A DNA stretch of 64,000 bases from Rubrivivax sp. GTDB lineage: Bacteria; Pseudomonadota; Gammaproteobacteria; Burkholderiales; Burkholderiaceae_C. This document shows, piece by piece, positions 35,795 to 44,494 of this stretch; the first letter of the stretch is position 1; the number at the start of each line of letters is the position of its first letter. Under the pieces are notes generated by a model. That model saw nothing but the letters and a program-made list of their open reading frames with translations. It made no database searches and was not told where the DNA came from. The position numbers and the translations under genes are program-made. The stretch covers positions 190,063-254,062 of the forward strand of contig JADYZZ010000054.1 in assembly GCA_020852865.1 (NCBI GenBank), in the 5' to 3' direction.

Positions 35795-36574
35795 TCACTC
35801 GCCGCGGAACCGCGCCTTGCGCTTTTCCTTGAACGCACGGATGCCTTCCTGATAGTCGGCGCTGTCGTAGACGACCCGGCGCAGGCCCTGGATGCGCTCG
35901 AAGCCCTGCGGCGTCATCGGATGCGCACCGCTCAGGATGCGCAGCTGCTCCTTCATCACGGCGATGCTGAGCGGGGCGAGCTCGGCGATGCCGCGCGCCA
36001 GATCGTAGGTGAAGGCCTCGATCGCGTCGGCCGGCACGACATAGTTGATGAGTCCGAGCTGCTCGGCGCGCGCCGCGCTCATCGGGCGCGCCGTGAAGGC
36101 CAGCTCCTTGACGACGCGGATGCTGCCGGCGTTGAGGAAGGTCAGCATGCCGCTCACGTTGTAGGGCACACCGAGCTTGGCCGGCGTGACCGCGAAGCTG
36201 ACATCGGGCGCGGCGACGATCAGGTCGCACGCGAACACGGTCTCGGTGGCGCCGCCCCAGACGCTGCCCTCGAGCATGGCGATCACCGGCGCCGGGAAGT
36301 TCTCGATGCGGCGCACCAGATGGCGCAACGGATCGTCCCAGCCGAGCGGGTCGCGGCGCGACTCGGGCAGCTCGTCGACGTCGTGCCCGGCCGACCACAC
36401 ACGCACGCCGGGCGCGGCGCGCAGCACGACCGCGCGCGCCCGCGCGGCCTCGAAGCGCTCGAGCGCGCCGACGATGCCTTCGACCATCGCCGCGCCGAGC
36501 GCGTTGCGCTTGTCGGCATGGTCCAGCGTGATCGTCGCCACGCCGGCCTCGAGCCGGCTGTGCAGATGTTCCAT
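35795..36574 (-). CDS. scpB: Methylmalonyl-CoA decarboxylase (crotonase fold, ScpB-like)
   Basis: Converts (R)-methylmalonyl-CoA to propionyl-CoA. 259 residues. Close in type to E. coli ScpB (YgfG) along its length: VFSAGHD-like VWSAGHDVDELP, DPLGWDDPLRHLVR, the oxyanion/active-site MLEGSVWGGATE, SFAVTPAKLGVPYN and MTPQGFERIQGLRRVVYDSADYQEG. The GHD-ELP and LGVPYN signatures separate it from ordinary enoyl-CoA hydratases. No scpA mutase or scpC transferase is nearby. It lies 13 bp downstream of a cyclic-nucleotide-binding protein gene, likely the same transcript. Confidence 0.88.
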   Translation of the reverse strand: MEHLHSRLEAGVATITLDHADKRNALGAAMVEGIVGALERFEAARARAVVLRAAPGVRVWSAGHDVDELPESRRDPLGWDDPLRHLVRRIENFPAPVIAMLEGSVWGGATETVFACDLIVAAPDVSFAVTPAKLGVPYNVSGMLTFLNAGSIRVVKELAFTARPMSAARAEQLGLINYVVPADAIEAFTYDLARGIAELAPLSIAVMKEQLRILSGAHPMTPQGFERIQGLRRVVYDSADYQEGIRAFKEKRKARFRGE

Positions 36575-36587
36575 GGCCAGACCCCGC

Positions 36588-37070
36588 TCAGGCACCGCTG
36601 CGGCGCGCGCGCAGCGAGTACGCGTCGTGCAGCTGCAGCCGCGTCGCCAGCAGCCGCTCGGACACCACGCCGAGCATGCGGTAGATGAAGGCAAAGCCGA
36701 ATCCGGTGTCGGCGCGGCAGGCCTCGAGCAGGGCCGGGCCGTCGAAGGCCAGCGCCTCGGTCGGCTCGAGCGCGCGCGCCAGAAAGAAGCGTCCGCGGTC
36801 GGCGAGCATCGACGACCAGCCGAACTCGTCGCCCGGGCCCAACACCTGCACGCGCAGCGCATGGTCGTCGGGCTCCTGGATCTCGAGCGAGATGCGGCCC
36901 TGGGTGATGAGGAAGAACTCATGCGTGGAGTCGCCCTCGCGGAACACGACGTCGCCGCGCCCGAAGGCAACGGCGCGCGCCAGCGCGACCAGCTTGTCGA
37001 CGTGCGCGGGCGCAAAGCCCGCGACGAAGGGGTGTCGTCTCAGCAGGTCGGGCAGCGTGGCGGCGGACAT
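36588..37070 (-). CDS. Stand-alone cyclic-nucleotide-binding (Crp-like sensor) domain protein
   Basis: 160 residues. A single cNMP-binding beta-roll: FVAGFAPAHVDKLVALARAVAFGRGDVVFREGDSTHEFFLITQGRISLE, then GPGDEFGWSSML with the phosphate-binding cassette (R in FFLARA). No helix-turn-helix follows, so it is not a transcription factor by itself. ATG at 37070 has AAGGAGCT upstream; longer in-frame starts lack one. It may gate the downstream decarboxylase or another partner; ligand unknown. Confidence 0.8.
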   Translation of the reverse strand: MSAATLPDLLRRHPFVAGFAPAHVDKLVALARAVAFGRGDVVFREGDSTHEFFLITQGRISLEIQEPDDHALRVQVLGPGDEFGWSSMLADRGRFFLARALEPTEALAFDGPALLEACRADTGFGFAFIYRMLGVVSERLLATRLQLHDAYSLRARRSGA

Positions 37071-37707
37071 GGTGGAGCTCCTTGTGACGGGCATCGACGG
37101 ACGCGGGGTGTGCAGGAACAGAGGCGAAATTCCATGGGTTCGTGGGGCCCCAGCCGCGCCCGGTGCCGGCGCGGCCGCGGCGACCTGGCCTCGGCCCCGG
37201 GCACCGAAGCCCATCATGCGGCTTGCCGCCCGATCGGCATCTGCATGCCGGCAACGGCCAGCAACAGATCTGCGGCGCCACGGCGCCGCCGCCCGCGCGC
37301 CGCCCGACGCCCCGCCGCATGCCGACGCGGCCGGCCCTGCCTGCGCTGCTCGCGCCCTTGAAGCATCGAGTCGAACCGCCTCGCGTGTGCGACGGGACGC
37401 GCCGCAAGGTACGCCGATCGGCCGCCGGTGCGTTGACGCGACTCAACCGCGCAGCCTCCGGACGAACGCGCCCCTGTCGGCGCGGACACGACAGCAAAAC
37501 TGATTCGGATCAACAGCGGGCGCGATCGTTGTGCGATAGGCCTTGTCGCGACGCGGCCGCGAGCGCAGCATCCGCCGACACGACATTGGGGTATTGCCTC
37601 GCGTGCGCTCAGCGCCGCGGGCAGTGCCGGGGAAGAGAAGTCGGGGCCGGGAGCGCAGCTTCGGAGCCCGTGGACGAATTGACGATTCACCCATGAGGGG
37701 GTTTTCG
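37071..37707. other. 637-bp intergenic region between divergent scpB and omcA units
   Basis: No convincing ORF on either strand. It should hold promoters for both sides; the omcA-proximal half contains a near-perfect FNR box (37500-37513). An additional in-frame ATG for omcA exists at 37693 but has a poorer ribosome-binding site than 37708. Confidence 0.6.
37500..37513. promoter_or_regulatory. FNR-type box upstream of the omcA gene
   Basis: CTGAT-TCGG-ATCAA matches TTGAT-N4-ATCAA at 9 of 10 positions. It lies about 195 bp before the omcA ATG. If a class II site (centre at -41.5), transcription would start near 37548, with GCGATA (37534-37539) as a weak -10. This is the best FNR match seen in the window. 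Confidence 0.6.
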
Positions 37708-40608
37708 ATGGCCATCACCAAGCATCGCCCGTGGCACACGATCGCAGCCACGCTCGTCGTCATGGCGTCGCTCGCCGGTTGCGGCGGCGACAACGGAGAT
37801 CCGGGCCCGGCCGGGCCGGCCGGCGCACCCGGAGCGGCAGGGCCGGCCGGCCCTGCAGGCCCTGCGGGCCCTGCCGGCCCGTCCGGCTCCGCCGGCGGCT
37901 CGGCCATGCAGGTGCCGAGCAACACCGTGACCAACGCCGCCGCGGTGGCCGCCAACGCCCAGGCCTGGGCCAAGCTGGAGGCCACGGTCAGCGTCACCGG
38001 CGTGAGCATCGCCAGTCCGCCGGTCGTCAGCTTCAAGGTCACCGACGGTTCGGGCCGTCCCGTGGTCGGTCTGGGCAATACATCCAAGGCCGCCACCGCC
38101 ACCGTCGCCAGCTACCCCAACCTCGCGTTCTCGCTGGCCAAACTGGTGCCGGGCACGAACGGCAGCCCGAGCCGGTGGGTGAGCTACATCGTCACCACGG
38201 TGCCCACCACAGCGGCCAATTCGAGCTGCGCCACCGGGCTGGGCTGTCCGGGACGCCCCACCACCGACAACACCGGCACGCTGGTCGACAACGGTGACGG
38301 CAGCTACAAGTACACCTTCTACCGCGACGTGCCCGGCATCAAGGCCGCGGTGGCGTCGATGGCCGCTTCGGCCGCCGCGCTGAGCGCCAACAACAAGGTC
38401 GTCGACCTCGGCGATCTCGCCTACGACCCGAACGCAACGCACCGACTGACGGCCGTGATCTCGGGCGCAGCGCCGGGCACCGGGACCAACACGCCCAACG
38501 GCGTGAGTCAGGGCTATGCGGCGGTGAACCTCATCAAGCCGGTCAACGTCATCTACGACTTCATCCCGGCCACCGGCAAGCCGGTGGCGGCGACCGACTT
38601 CCAGCGCGAAATCGCCTCCAACGCCAAGTGCGAGGCCTGCCACGGCACGCTCGGCGGCATCCCCGGACTGAGCCTGGCTGCCGACTCGGCCGCGTTCCAC
38701 GGCAGCGCGCGCAACGACGTGCGCTACTGCGTCGTCTGCCACACCGAGCAGCGCAAGTACGGCCAGGCCGAAGCCACGTTCACGACGAACGGCGCGGTCA
38801 AGACCTACACCGGCAGCACGACGCGCATCGGCGGCATGGCGGTCGGCAACCTGCCGGTCTTCATCCACCGCGCCCACGCGGGCGAACTGCTGCAGAACCG
38901 AGGCTACAACTACGCCGGAGTGGGCTTCGTCGAAACGACCTACCCGCAGGACCTGCGCAACTGCGACTCCTGCCACGACGGCTCGCTGAACCAGAAGAAC
39001 AAGACGGCGCAGGGCGACAACTGGAAGACGCAGCCCAGCGCGGTGGCCTGCGGCTCGTGCCACGACGGCATCAACTTCGCCACAGGCACCGGCGTCACCA
39101 TGGCCGACGCGGCGGCCGGCAGGACCTCGTCGGTGAACGCGCACCCGGCGGGCGCGCTGCCCGACGACTCGCAGTGCGGCATCTGCCACAAGACCGGCGG
39201 CCTGGTCGACACCGACGTCTACCACCTGCCCATCACGCCGCCCGATCCGGGCAACGCGCTGCTCGCGGGCGGAGCCAATCCGTACACGAACTCGGCCTGG
39301 CTGGCGTCGAACGCCAAGCGCGTACCGGCCGGTGCGCTCGTTCCCAGCTACGACGTCAAGAGCGTGACGCGCGACGCGGCCAAGCATCCGCAGATCGTGT
39401 TCCGTCTGCTGCAGAACGGCGCCCGCAAGGATCTGAACGACTTCGCGACCGCGGCGGTGAACCCCGCCACCGGCGACAAGGAGATCTGGGACGGCTTCAT
39501 GGGCTCGCCGAGCGCCTACTTCGTGTGGGCGCAAGGGCAGGACGGCATCGCAGCGCCGGCCGACTTCAACGTCGCCGCCTCGGCCTGGCTGAAGATGGTC
39601 TGGAAGGCCGGCAAGCCCTCGGCCGCAGCGCCTGCCGGCTCGGCAACGCTCACCGGCCCGGATGCCAACGGCTACTACACGCTGACGATGCTCAACGTCG
39701 TGGTGCCCGACACGGCCGTCATGCTCAGCGGCGGCCTCGGCTACGACTACACGGTCACCAGCACGCAGCCGCTCACGCAGACCAACCTGCCCAACTTCCC
39801 GGTGTCCAACGCAACCGCCGCAGGCCAGGCCAACAAGGTCGGCGGTCTGGTCGTCGTCGCCCCGAACGTGCAGGTCGTCGCCACCGGCTACACCGGCCGT
39901 CGCCCGATCGTCGAGAACGCGCGCTGCAACGCCTGCCACCAGCTGCTGGGGCCCTTCACCGAAGCGGCCTTCCACGCCGGCCAGCGCAACGACGGCACGA
40001 CCTGCTCGTGGTGCCATACGCCGAACCGCACGAGCAGCGGCTGGTCCGCGGACTCGACGAACTTCGTCCACGCCATCCACGGCTCGGCCAAGCGCACCGT
40101 GCCGTACAACTGGCACGCCAGCGCCACGTCGAGCTTCGCCGACGTCACCTATCCCGGCGTGCTGAACCGCTGCGAGACCTGCCACCTGCCGGGCACCTAC
40201 GACTTCAGCGCCACGGCCTCGGCCAACGCGGCCGGCCTGGGCGCCGACGGGCTCGACAAGCGCCAGAACCGCACGGCGGCCAGCGGCACCTTCGCCGCCC
40301 CGGCTGCAGGCGCGGTCAGCACGCTGTCGCCGTACGTGCAGACCGGCGTCGCCTACGGCAGCGGCTACAGCGTGGCCACGGCCACCGGCAACGCGACCGA
40401 AGCCGCACCGACCACGCTCGTCATGACACCGACGACCGCGGTGTGCGTGGCCTGCCACGATTCGACGAACGCCGTCTGGCACTACAAGATCAACGGCGGC
40501 TCCGTCTACGACGCGCGCTCCGTGGCCGCGACGCAGCGCGAATCGTGCTTCGTCTGCCACGCTCCGGGCCGCGTTGCCGCGATCGCCGAAGCGCACCGCA
40601 AGCCCTGA
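37708..40608 (+). CDS. OmcA/MtrC-family decahaem cytochrome c lipoprotein
   Basis: Predicted cell-surface cytochrome that passes electrons to extracellular acceptors. 966 residues, longer than Shewanella MtrC or OmcA. Lipoprotein signal with lipobox LAGC (C25), then a collagen-like Gly-Pro-Ala linker (about 32-62). Ten CXXCH motifs in two pentahaem groups: CEACH, CVVCH, CDSCH, CGSCH, CGICH, then CNACH, CSWCH, CETCH, CVACH, CFVCH, separated by beta-rich domains as in the family. GAGGGGG before the ATG at 37708 decides the start. An intrinsic terminator follows; mtrA- and mtrB-like genes lie downstream. Confidence 0.93.
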   Translation: MAITKHRPWHTIAATLVVMASLAGCGGDNGDPGPAGPAGAPGAAGPAGPAGPAGPAGPSGSAGGSAMQVPSNTVTNAAAVAANAQAWAKLEATVSVTGVSIASPPVVSFKVTDGSGRPVVGLGNTSKAATATVASYPNLAFSLAKLVPGTNGSPSRWVSYIVTTVPTTAANSSCATGLGCPGRPTTDNTGTLVDNGDGSYKYTFYRDVPGIKAAVASMAASAAALSANNKVVDLGDLAYDPNATHRLTAVISGAAPGTGTNTPNGVSQGYAAVNLIKPVNVIYDFIPATGKPVAATDFQREIASNAKCEACHGTLGGIPGLSLAADSAAFHGSARNDVRYCVVCHTEQRKYGQAEATFTTNGAVKTYTGSTTRIGGMAVGNLPVFIHRAHAGELLQNRGYNYAGVGFVETTYPQDLRNCDSCHDGSLNQKNKTAQGDNWKTQPSAVACGSCHDGINFATGTGVTMADAAAGRTSSVNAHPAGALPDDSQCGICHKTGGLVDTDVYHLPITPPDPGNALLAGGANPYTNSAWLASNAKRVPAGALVPSYDVKSVTRDAAKHPQIVFRLLQNGARKDLNDFATAAVNPATGDKEIWDGFMGSPSAYFVWAQGQDGIAAPADFNVAASAWLKMVWKAGKPSAAAPAGSATLTGPDANGYYTLTMLNVVVPDTAVMLSGGLGYDYTVTSTQPLTQTNLPNFPVSNATAAGQANKVGGLVVVAPNVQVVATGYTGRRPIVENARCNACHQLLGPFTEAAFHAGQRNDGTTCSWCHTPNRTSSGWSADSTNFVHAIHGSAKRTVPYNWHASATSSFADVTYPGVLNRCETCHLPGTYDFSATASANAAGLGADGLDKRQNRTAASGTFAAPAAGAVSTLSPYVQTGVAYGSGYSVATATGNATEAAPTTLVMTPTTAVCVACHDSTNAVWHYKINGGSVYDARSVAATQRESCFVCHAPGRVAAIAEAHRKP

Positions 40609-40656
40609 GGCGCAGCGCGTGCAGGGGCAGCGGCAGGCGCCGCTGCCCGGTCCTCC

Positions 40657-40696
40657 GCACAACCCGGCAGGCACCCCGCCTCCGGGTTGTGCTTTT
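40657..40696 (+). terminator. Intrinsic terminator after the decahaem lipoprotein gene
   Basis: GCACAACCCGG pairs with CCGGGTTGTGC (11 bp), the 14-base loop holds a further AGGC/GCCT stem, and TTTT follows at once. This is the clearest rho-independent terminator in the window. It separates omcA/mtrC from the mtrA-mtrB part, so the ratio of surface cytochrome to conduit may be set here. Confidence 0.85.
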
Positions 40697-40766
40697 GCAT
40701 CACTTCGCCGCGCGCCACGCGACGCGCCGCCGCGCCGGTGGCACCATCGCCGGCGCAAGGATCACG

Positions 40767-41249
40767 ATGAACGCTCCGACAATCCACGGCGCACCCGCCG
40801 CACCCGCCGCACTTGCCGCACTTGCGGCGCGGATGGCGCGCGCGGCCTGGCTGACGGCAGCCCTGCTCGCCCTCGGCCCCGTCCATGCGGCCGGCCCGGC
40901 TGCCGCGCCCGGCACACCGGGCACACCGGCCGTCCCCGCTGCCCAGGATCCGCGCGTCGCCCCCGTGCCGATGCTGGCCGCCTCACGTGCCTCGCGCGCC
41001 GAGCGCCGGCGGGCCGCTGCCGCCGCGGCGGCGCCGGCCAAGCGCATCGACATCAACGGCGCGAGCAAGAAGGAGCTGATGACGCTGCCCGGCATCGGCG
41101 AGGCCGAGGCCGACAGGATCGTCGCCAATCGCCCCTACCTTTCCAAGGCCGAACTCGTGCACAAGGGCGTGCTGCCGCTCGGCCCCTACATCTCTCTCAA
41201 GAATCGGATCACCGCTTTGCAGAAGGTCAAACCGAAGCCCAGGCGCTGA
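40767..41249 (+). CDS. Exported helix-hairpin-helix protein inside the EET locus
   Basis: 160 residues. A hydrophobic segment (WLTAALLALGPVHA) probably serves as signal or anchor, then a long Ala/Pro-rich linker. The C-terminal HhH domain of the ComEA/T2SK type reads IDINGASKKELMTLPGIGEA...RIVANRPYLSKAELV. ComEA homologues bind DNA in the periplasm, but similar domains are also protein-protein modules. Position between the surface cytochrome and the mtrA-like gene suggests a role in assembly or in binding extracellular DNA; neither can be shown here. CAAGGA precedes the ATG. Confidence 0.8.
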   Translation: MNAPTIHGAPAAPAALAALAARMARAAWLTAALLALGPVHAAGPAAAPGTPGTPAVPAAQDPRVAPVPMLAASRASRAERRRAAAAAAAPAKRIDINGASKKELMTLPGIGEAEADRIVANRPYLSKAELVHKGVLPLGPYISLKNRITALQKVKPKPRR

Positions 41250-41321
41250 GCGCAAGATCGATCCCACGTGCCCCGCGCGGCCGGCGCGGCGCACGACCTC
41301 CCTCTCCCCGAAGGCCACTCG

Positions 41322-42272
41322 ATGAACATCCGCAACAAGCTGCTCGGCGCGCTCGTCCTGCTGGCCGGCCTGGTCTGGCAGCCGATGGCGGCGGCGCAGG
41401 CCGCGCCCCCCGCCGCCGACGCCTACACCAAGAAGGGCGCCGACACCTGTCTGGGCTGCCACGACGACGAGAGCGCCACCTACACCGCCGGCGCGCTGTT
41501 CAAGGGCAAGCACGCGCAGCGCGGCGACAAGCGCACCCCGTTCGGCGCGGGCGGCCTGCAGTGCGAGGCCTGCCACGGCCCCGGTGCGGCGCACGCGCGC
41601 AGCAAGAAGGCACGCGACATCAACACCTTCCGGCCCGACACCCGGATGTCCCTCGAAGAGCGCAACGGCATGTGCCTCGCCTGCCACGAAGGCACGTCGC
41701 GCACCGGCTGGCATGCCGGCGCGCACGAGCGTGCCGGCCTCGCCTGCAACTCCTGCCACAAGATCCACCTCGACCGCGGCGACCCGATGCTGCGCAAGGC
41801 CGCCCAGCCCCAGGTCTGCCTGGGCTGCCACAAGGCGCAGCGCACCGATTTCCTGAAGACCTCGGCGCACCCGGTGCGCGAAGGCCGCATGGCCTGCAGC
41901 GACTGCCACAGCGCGCACGGCTCGGCGGCGCCGGCGATGCTGGTCAAGCCGACGCTCAACCAGACCTGCTTCAGCTGCCACGCCGACAAGCGCGGCCCGC
42001 TGCTTTGGGAACACGAGCCGGTGGCCGAGGACTGCTCGCTGTGCCACACGCCGCACGGCTCGGTGCGCAACGCGCTGCTGACGAAGACGCCCCCGCTGCT
42101 GTGCCAGCAGTGCCACAGCACGGCCGGCCACCCGTCGGTGGCGCGCACCGGCGCCGCGCTGCCCGCCAACGGCGGCAACGGCGCGCTGTTCGTCGTCGCC
42201 GGCAGCTGCACCAACTGCCACACCCAGGTGCACGGCTCCAACCATCCCTCGGGCGCGAAGCTGATGCGCTGA
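41322..42272 (+). CDS. mtrA: MtrA/DmsE-family periplasmic decahaem cytochrome c
   Basis: Electron wire that threads the MtrB porin. 316 residues with a signal peptide (LLGALVLLAGLVWQPMAAAQA). Ten CXXCH motifs in order: CLGCH, CEACH, CLACH, CNSCH, CLGCH, CSDCH, CFSCH, CSLCH, CQQCH, CTNCH. Size and even haem spacing match MtrA, DmsE and MtoA. The first motif in KKGADTCLGCHDDE and the last in CTNCHTQVHGSNHPSG are typical. ATG chosen at 41322 for the signal peptide and GAAGG site. Followed by the porin gene after 61 bp. Confidence 0.93.
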   Translation: MNIRNKLLGALVLLAGLVWQPMAAAQAAPPAADAYTKKGADTCLGCHDDESATYTAGALFKGKHAQRGDKRTPFGAGGLQCEACHGPGAAHARSKKARDINTFRPDTRMSLEERNGMCLACHEGTSRTGWHAGAHERAGLACNSCHKIHLDRGDPMLRKAAQPQVCLGCHKAQRTDFLKTSAHPVREGRMACSDCHSAHGSAAPAMLVKPTLNQTCFSCHADKRGPLLWEHEPVAEDCSLCHTPHGSVRNALLTKTPPLLCQQCHSTAGHPSVARTGAALPANGGNGALFVVAGSCTNCHTQVHGSNHPSGAKLMR

Positions 42273-42333
42273 GGCCGCGCTGCGGCACCGCCCTCGTCCG
42301 ACCCACGGCCCGGCAACGAACACGGATGCGAAC

Positions 42334-44415
42334 ATGAGTACCTGCAACCCCCTCGCCCTTCTCGCCGCACTCGGCGTGCTCGGCCTCACGCTGCCCGCGG
42401 CGGCGGTCGACACCTCCGAGTGGAAATGCGAGTCCTGCCCCTACCCGAAGGGCACGAGCGGCACGCTGGACGCGGGCGTCGGCACCGTCGGCGACGCTTC
42501 GTCCAAGTTCGGCGACTACACCGGCTTGCAGAAGAAGGGCGGCTACCTCGCGCTCGGCGGCAACCTGAGCTACCGCGGCGACGCCGGCTACTGGGCCGAT
42601 CTGGCCGCCGCCGACCTCGGCCTGGACACGCGCAGCCTCGCGGCGCGCAGCGGACGCGAGGGCCTGTACGCGTTCGACCTCGCCTATTCCGAGCTGCCGC
42701 GCCACTTCGGCGACGGCGCGGTGACGCCCTTCCTCGGCGTCGGCGGCGCCGTGCTCACGCTGCCGGCGGGCTACCCGGTGGCCAGCAGTGCGGCGGCCGG
42801 CGGCCTGCAGCCGGTGGCGCTGGGCTTCGAGCGCAAGCGCCTGGACCTCTCGGGCCGCTGGGTCGGCATGGAGCACTGGACCTATCGCGTCGCGCTGCGT
42901 CGCGACACGCGTGAAGGTACCCGCGCGGCGAGCGGCACCTTCTTCTCGACCGTGGCGCAGCTGGCCGCGCCGGTGGACCATGTCACCGACCAGCTCGAGG
43001 TTTCGGCCGCCTACGCCACGCGCACGCTGCAAGGCCAGCTCGCGTGGACGCTGTCGCAGTTCAGGAACGACCAGCAGAGCCTCGGCTGGACAAGCCCGTT
43101 CGGCGCCGTGGTACCCGGCGCCACGCGCGCCCAGCTCGCGCTGGCGCCCGACAACCAGCTGCAGCAGCTGAGCGGCCAGGCCGGCTGGCAGGTCACGCCG
43201 ATGATCCGCGCCAGCGGCGACTTCTCGATCGGACGGCTGACGCAGAACGAGCCCTACCTCGCTTCGACGCTGACGCCGAGCCTGGCGGCGACGATCGCCG
43301 CGCTGCCGCCCGTTCCGGCCGCGCTCGACGGCCATGTCGACCTCTACAACGGCAGCCTGCGCGTGACGGCCACGCCGCTGGCCAACCTGCGCCTGAACGC
43401 CAGCTACGCGCGCGACGAGCGCCGCAACAACACCGGCAGCGCGAGCTACCCCGAAGTCGTCACCGATCTGTACATTCCCGCCGCAGCACGCCGCAACACG
43501 CCGTTCGGCATCGTCCAGGAGCGCTGGAAGATCGGCGCCGACTACCGCGGCCCGGCCGGGCTGCGTCTGGCCTTCGGCGTCGACGAAGACCAGCGCCAGC
43601 GCAGCTACACCGAGGTGGTGAACACGCGCGAGACCACCGTGTGGGGGCGTGTGCGCGCGCGGCCGCTCGAAGAGCTCTGGCTCGTCTTCAAGGCCGCGCA
43701 CGCCGAGCGGCGCCACTCGGACTACGGCGTCGCCACCTGGTTCAACTCGCAGGAGAACCCGCTGCTGCGCAAGTTCAACCTCGCCAAGCGCAAGCGCGCG
43801 AGCGCCGGCGTGCGCGGCGACTACGCCGTCAGCGACAGCGTCAACGTCGGTCTGGGCGCCGATTACGCCGACGACGACTACGGCGAATCTCTCGTGGGCC
43901 TGGCGCGGGCACGCAGCGCCAACCTCGCGGCCGATCTCGCCGTCGCCTTCGGCGAGCAGACCCAGCTCACGCTGTTCGCGCAGGGCGAGCGGGTCGATTC
44001 GCGCCAGGCCGGCAGCCAGGCCTTTGCCGCGCCCGACTGGTCGGCGCGCACGCGCGACCGCTTCGAGGTCTTCGGCCTCACGCTCAAGCACGCGGCCATC
44101 CCCGACAAGCTCGACATCGGCGCCGAGCTCAGCACGTCGCGCGCGCGCAGCGAAGTGACGATGGCGACGCTGGCCGCCGACCCGCAGTTTCCCGACGCCA
44201 AGACCGCGCAGGACAGCGTGCGCCTGTGGGCGAGCTACAAGCTGCAGGACAACCTGTCGCTCACCGGCCAGCTGCGCTACGAGAGCCTGACCACGCAGGA
44301 CTGGCGGCTCGACGGCGTGCTGCCGGGCACGATCGCCAACCTGCTCGCCTTCGGCACGCAGGCGCCGCGCTACCACCTCGGCGTGCTGCAGCTGGGCCTG
44401 CGCTACCGCTTCTGA
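42334..44415 (+). CDS. mtrB: MtrB/PioB-family outer-membrane beta-barrel protein
   Basis: Porin that sheathes the MtrA-type cytochrome and joins it to the surface cytochrome. 693 residues, signal peptide ending PAAA, then the family CXXC motif WKCESCPYPKG (C32, C35). Alternating beta-strand pattern throughout and a C-terminal aromatic end (GLRYRF) as needed for BAM insertion. About the length of Shewanella MtrB. Together with the two decahaem proteins it completes an MtrCAB-type conduit. Confidence 0.92.
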   Translation: MSTCNPLALLAALGVLGLTLPAAAVDTSEWKCESCPYPKGTSGTLDAGVGTVGDASSKFGDYTGLQKKGGYLALGGNLSYRGDAGYWADLAAADLGLDTRSLAARSGREGLYAFDLAYSELPRHFGDGAVTPFLGVGGAVLTLPAGYPVASSAAAGGLQPVALGFERKRLDLSGRWVGMEHWTYRVALRRDTREGTRAASGTFFSTVAQLAAPVDHVTDQLEVSAAYATRTLQGQLAWTLSQFRNDQQSLGWTSPFGAVVPGATRAQLALAPDNQLQQLSGQAGWQVTPMIRASGDFSIGRLTQNEPYLASTLTPSLAATIAALPPVPAALDGHVDLYNGSLRVTATPLANLRLNASYARDERRNNTGSASYPEVVTDLYIPAAARRNTPFGIVQERWKIGADYRGPAGLRLAFGVDEDQRQRSYTEVVNTRETTVWGRVRARPLEELWLVFKAAHAERRHSDYGVATWFNSQENPLLRKFNLAKRKRASAGVRGDYAVSDSVNVGLGADYADDDYGESLVGLARARSANLAADLAVAFGEQTQLTLFAQGERVDSRQAGSQAFAAPDWSARTRDRFEVFGLTLKHAAIPDKLDIGAELSTSRARSEVTMATLAADPQFPDAKTAQDSVRLWASYKLQDNLSLTGQLRYESLTTQDWRLDGVLPGTIANLLAFGTQAPRYHLGVLQLGLRYRF

Positions 44416-44430
44416 CGCGCGCCGCGCCGG

Positions 44431-44460
44431 CCGCCCGCTGCGGCAGGCCGCAGCGGGCGG
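44431..44460. terminator. Strong bidirectional hairpin between mtrB and hemG
   Basis: CCGCCCGCTGCGG and CCGCAGCGGGCGG form a perfect 13-bp stem with a CAGG loop. It lies between the convergent mtrB-like and hemG genes and could stop both transcripts. No T-run on either side. Confidence 0.6.
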
Positions 44461-44494
44461 CGGTGCGTCGCGGCGGGCCGCTGCGCGGGCCGGC

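Noticed and set aside
35795..36574. Generic enoyl-CoA hydratase
   Set aside because: GHDVDELP, DPLGWDDPL and the LGVPYN and ERIQGLRR blocks are those of methylmalonyl-CoA decarboxylase rather than FadB/PaaF-type hydratases.
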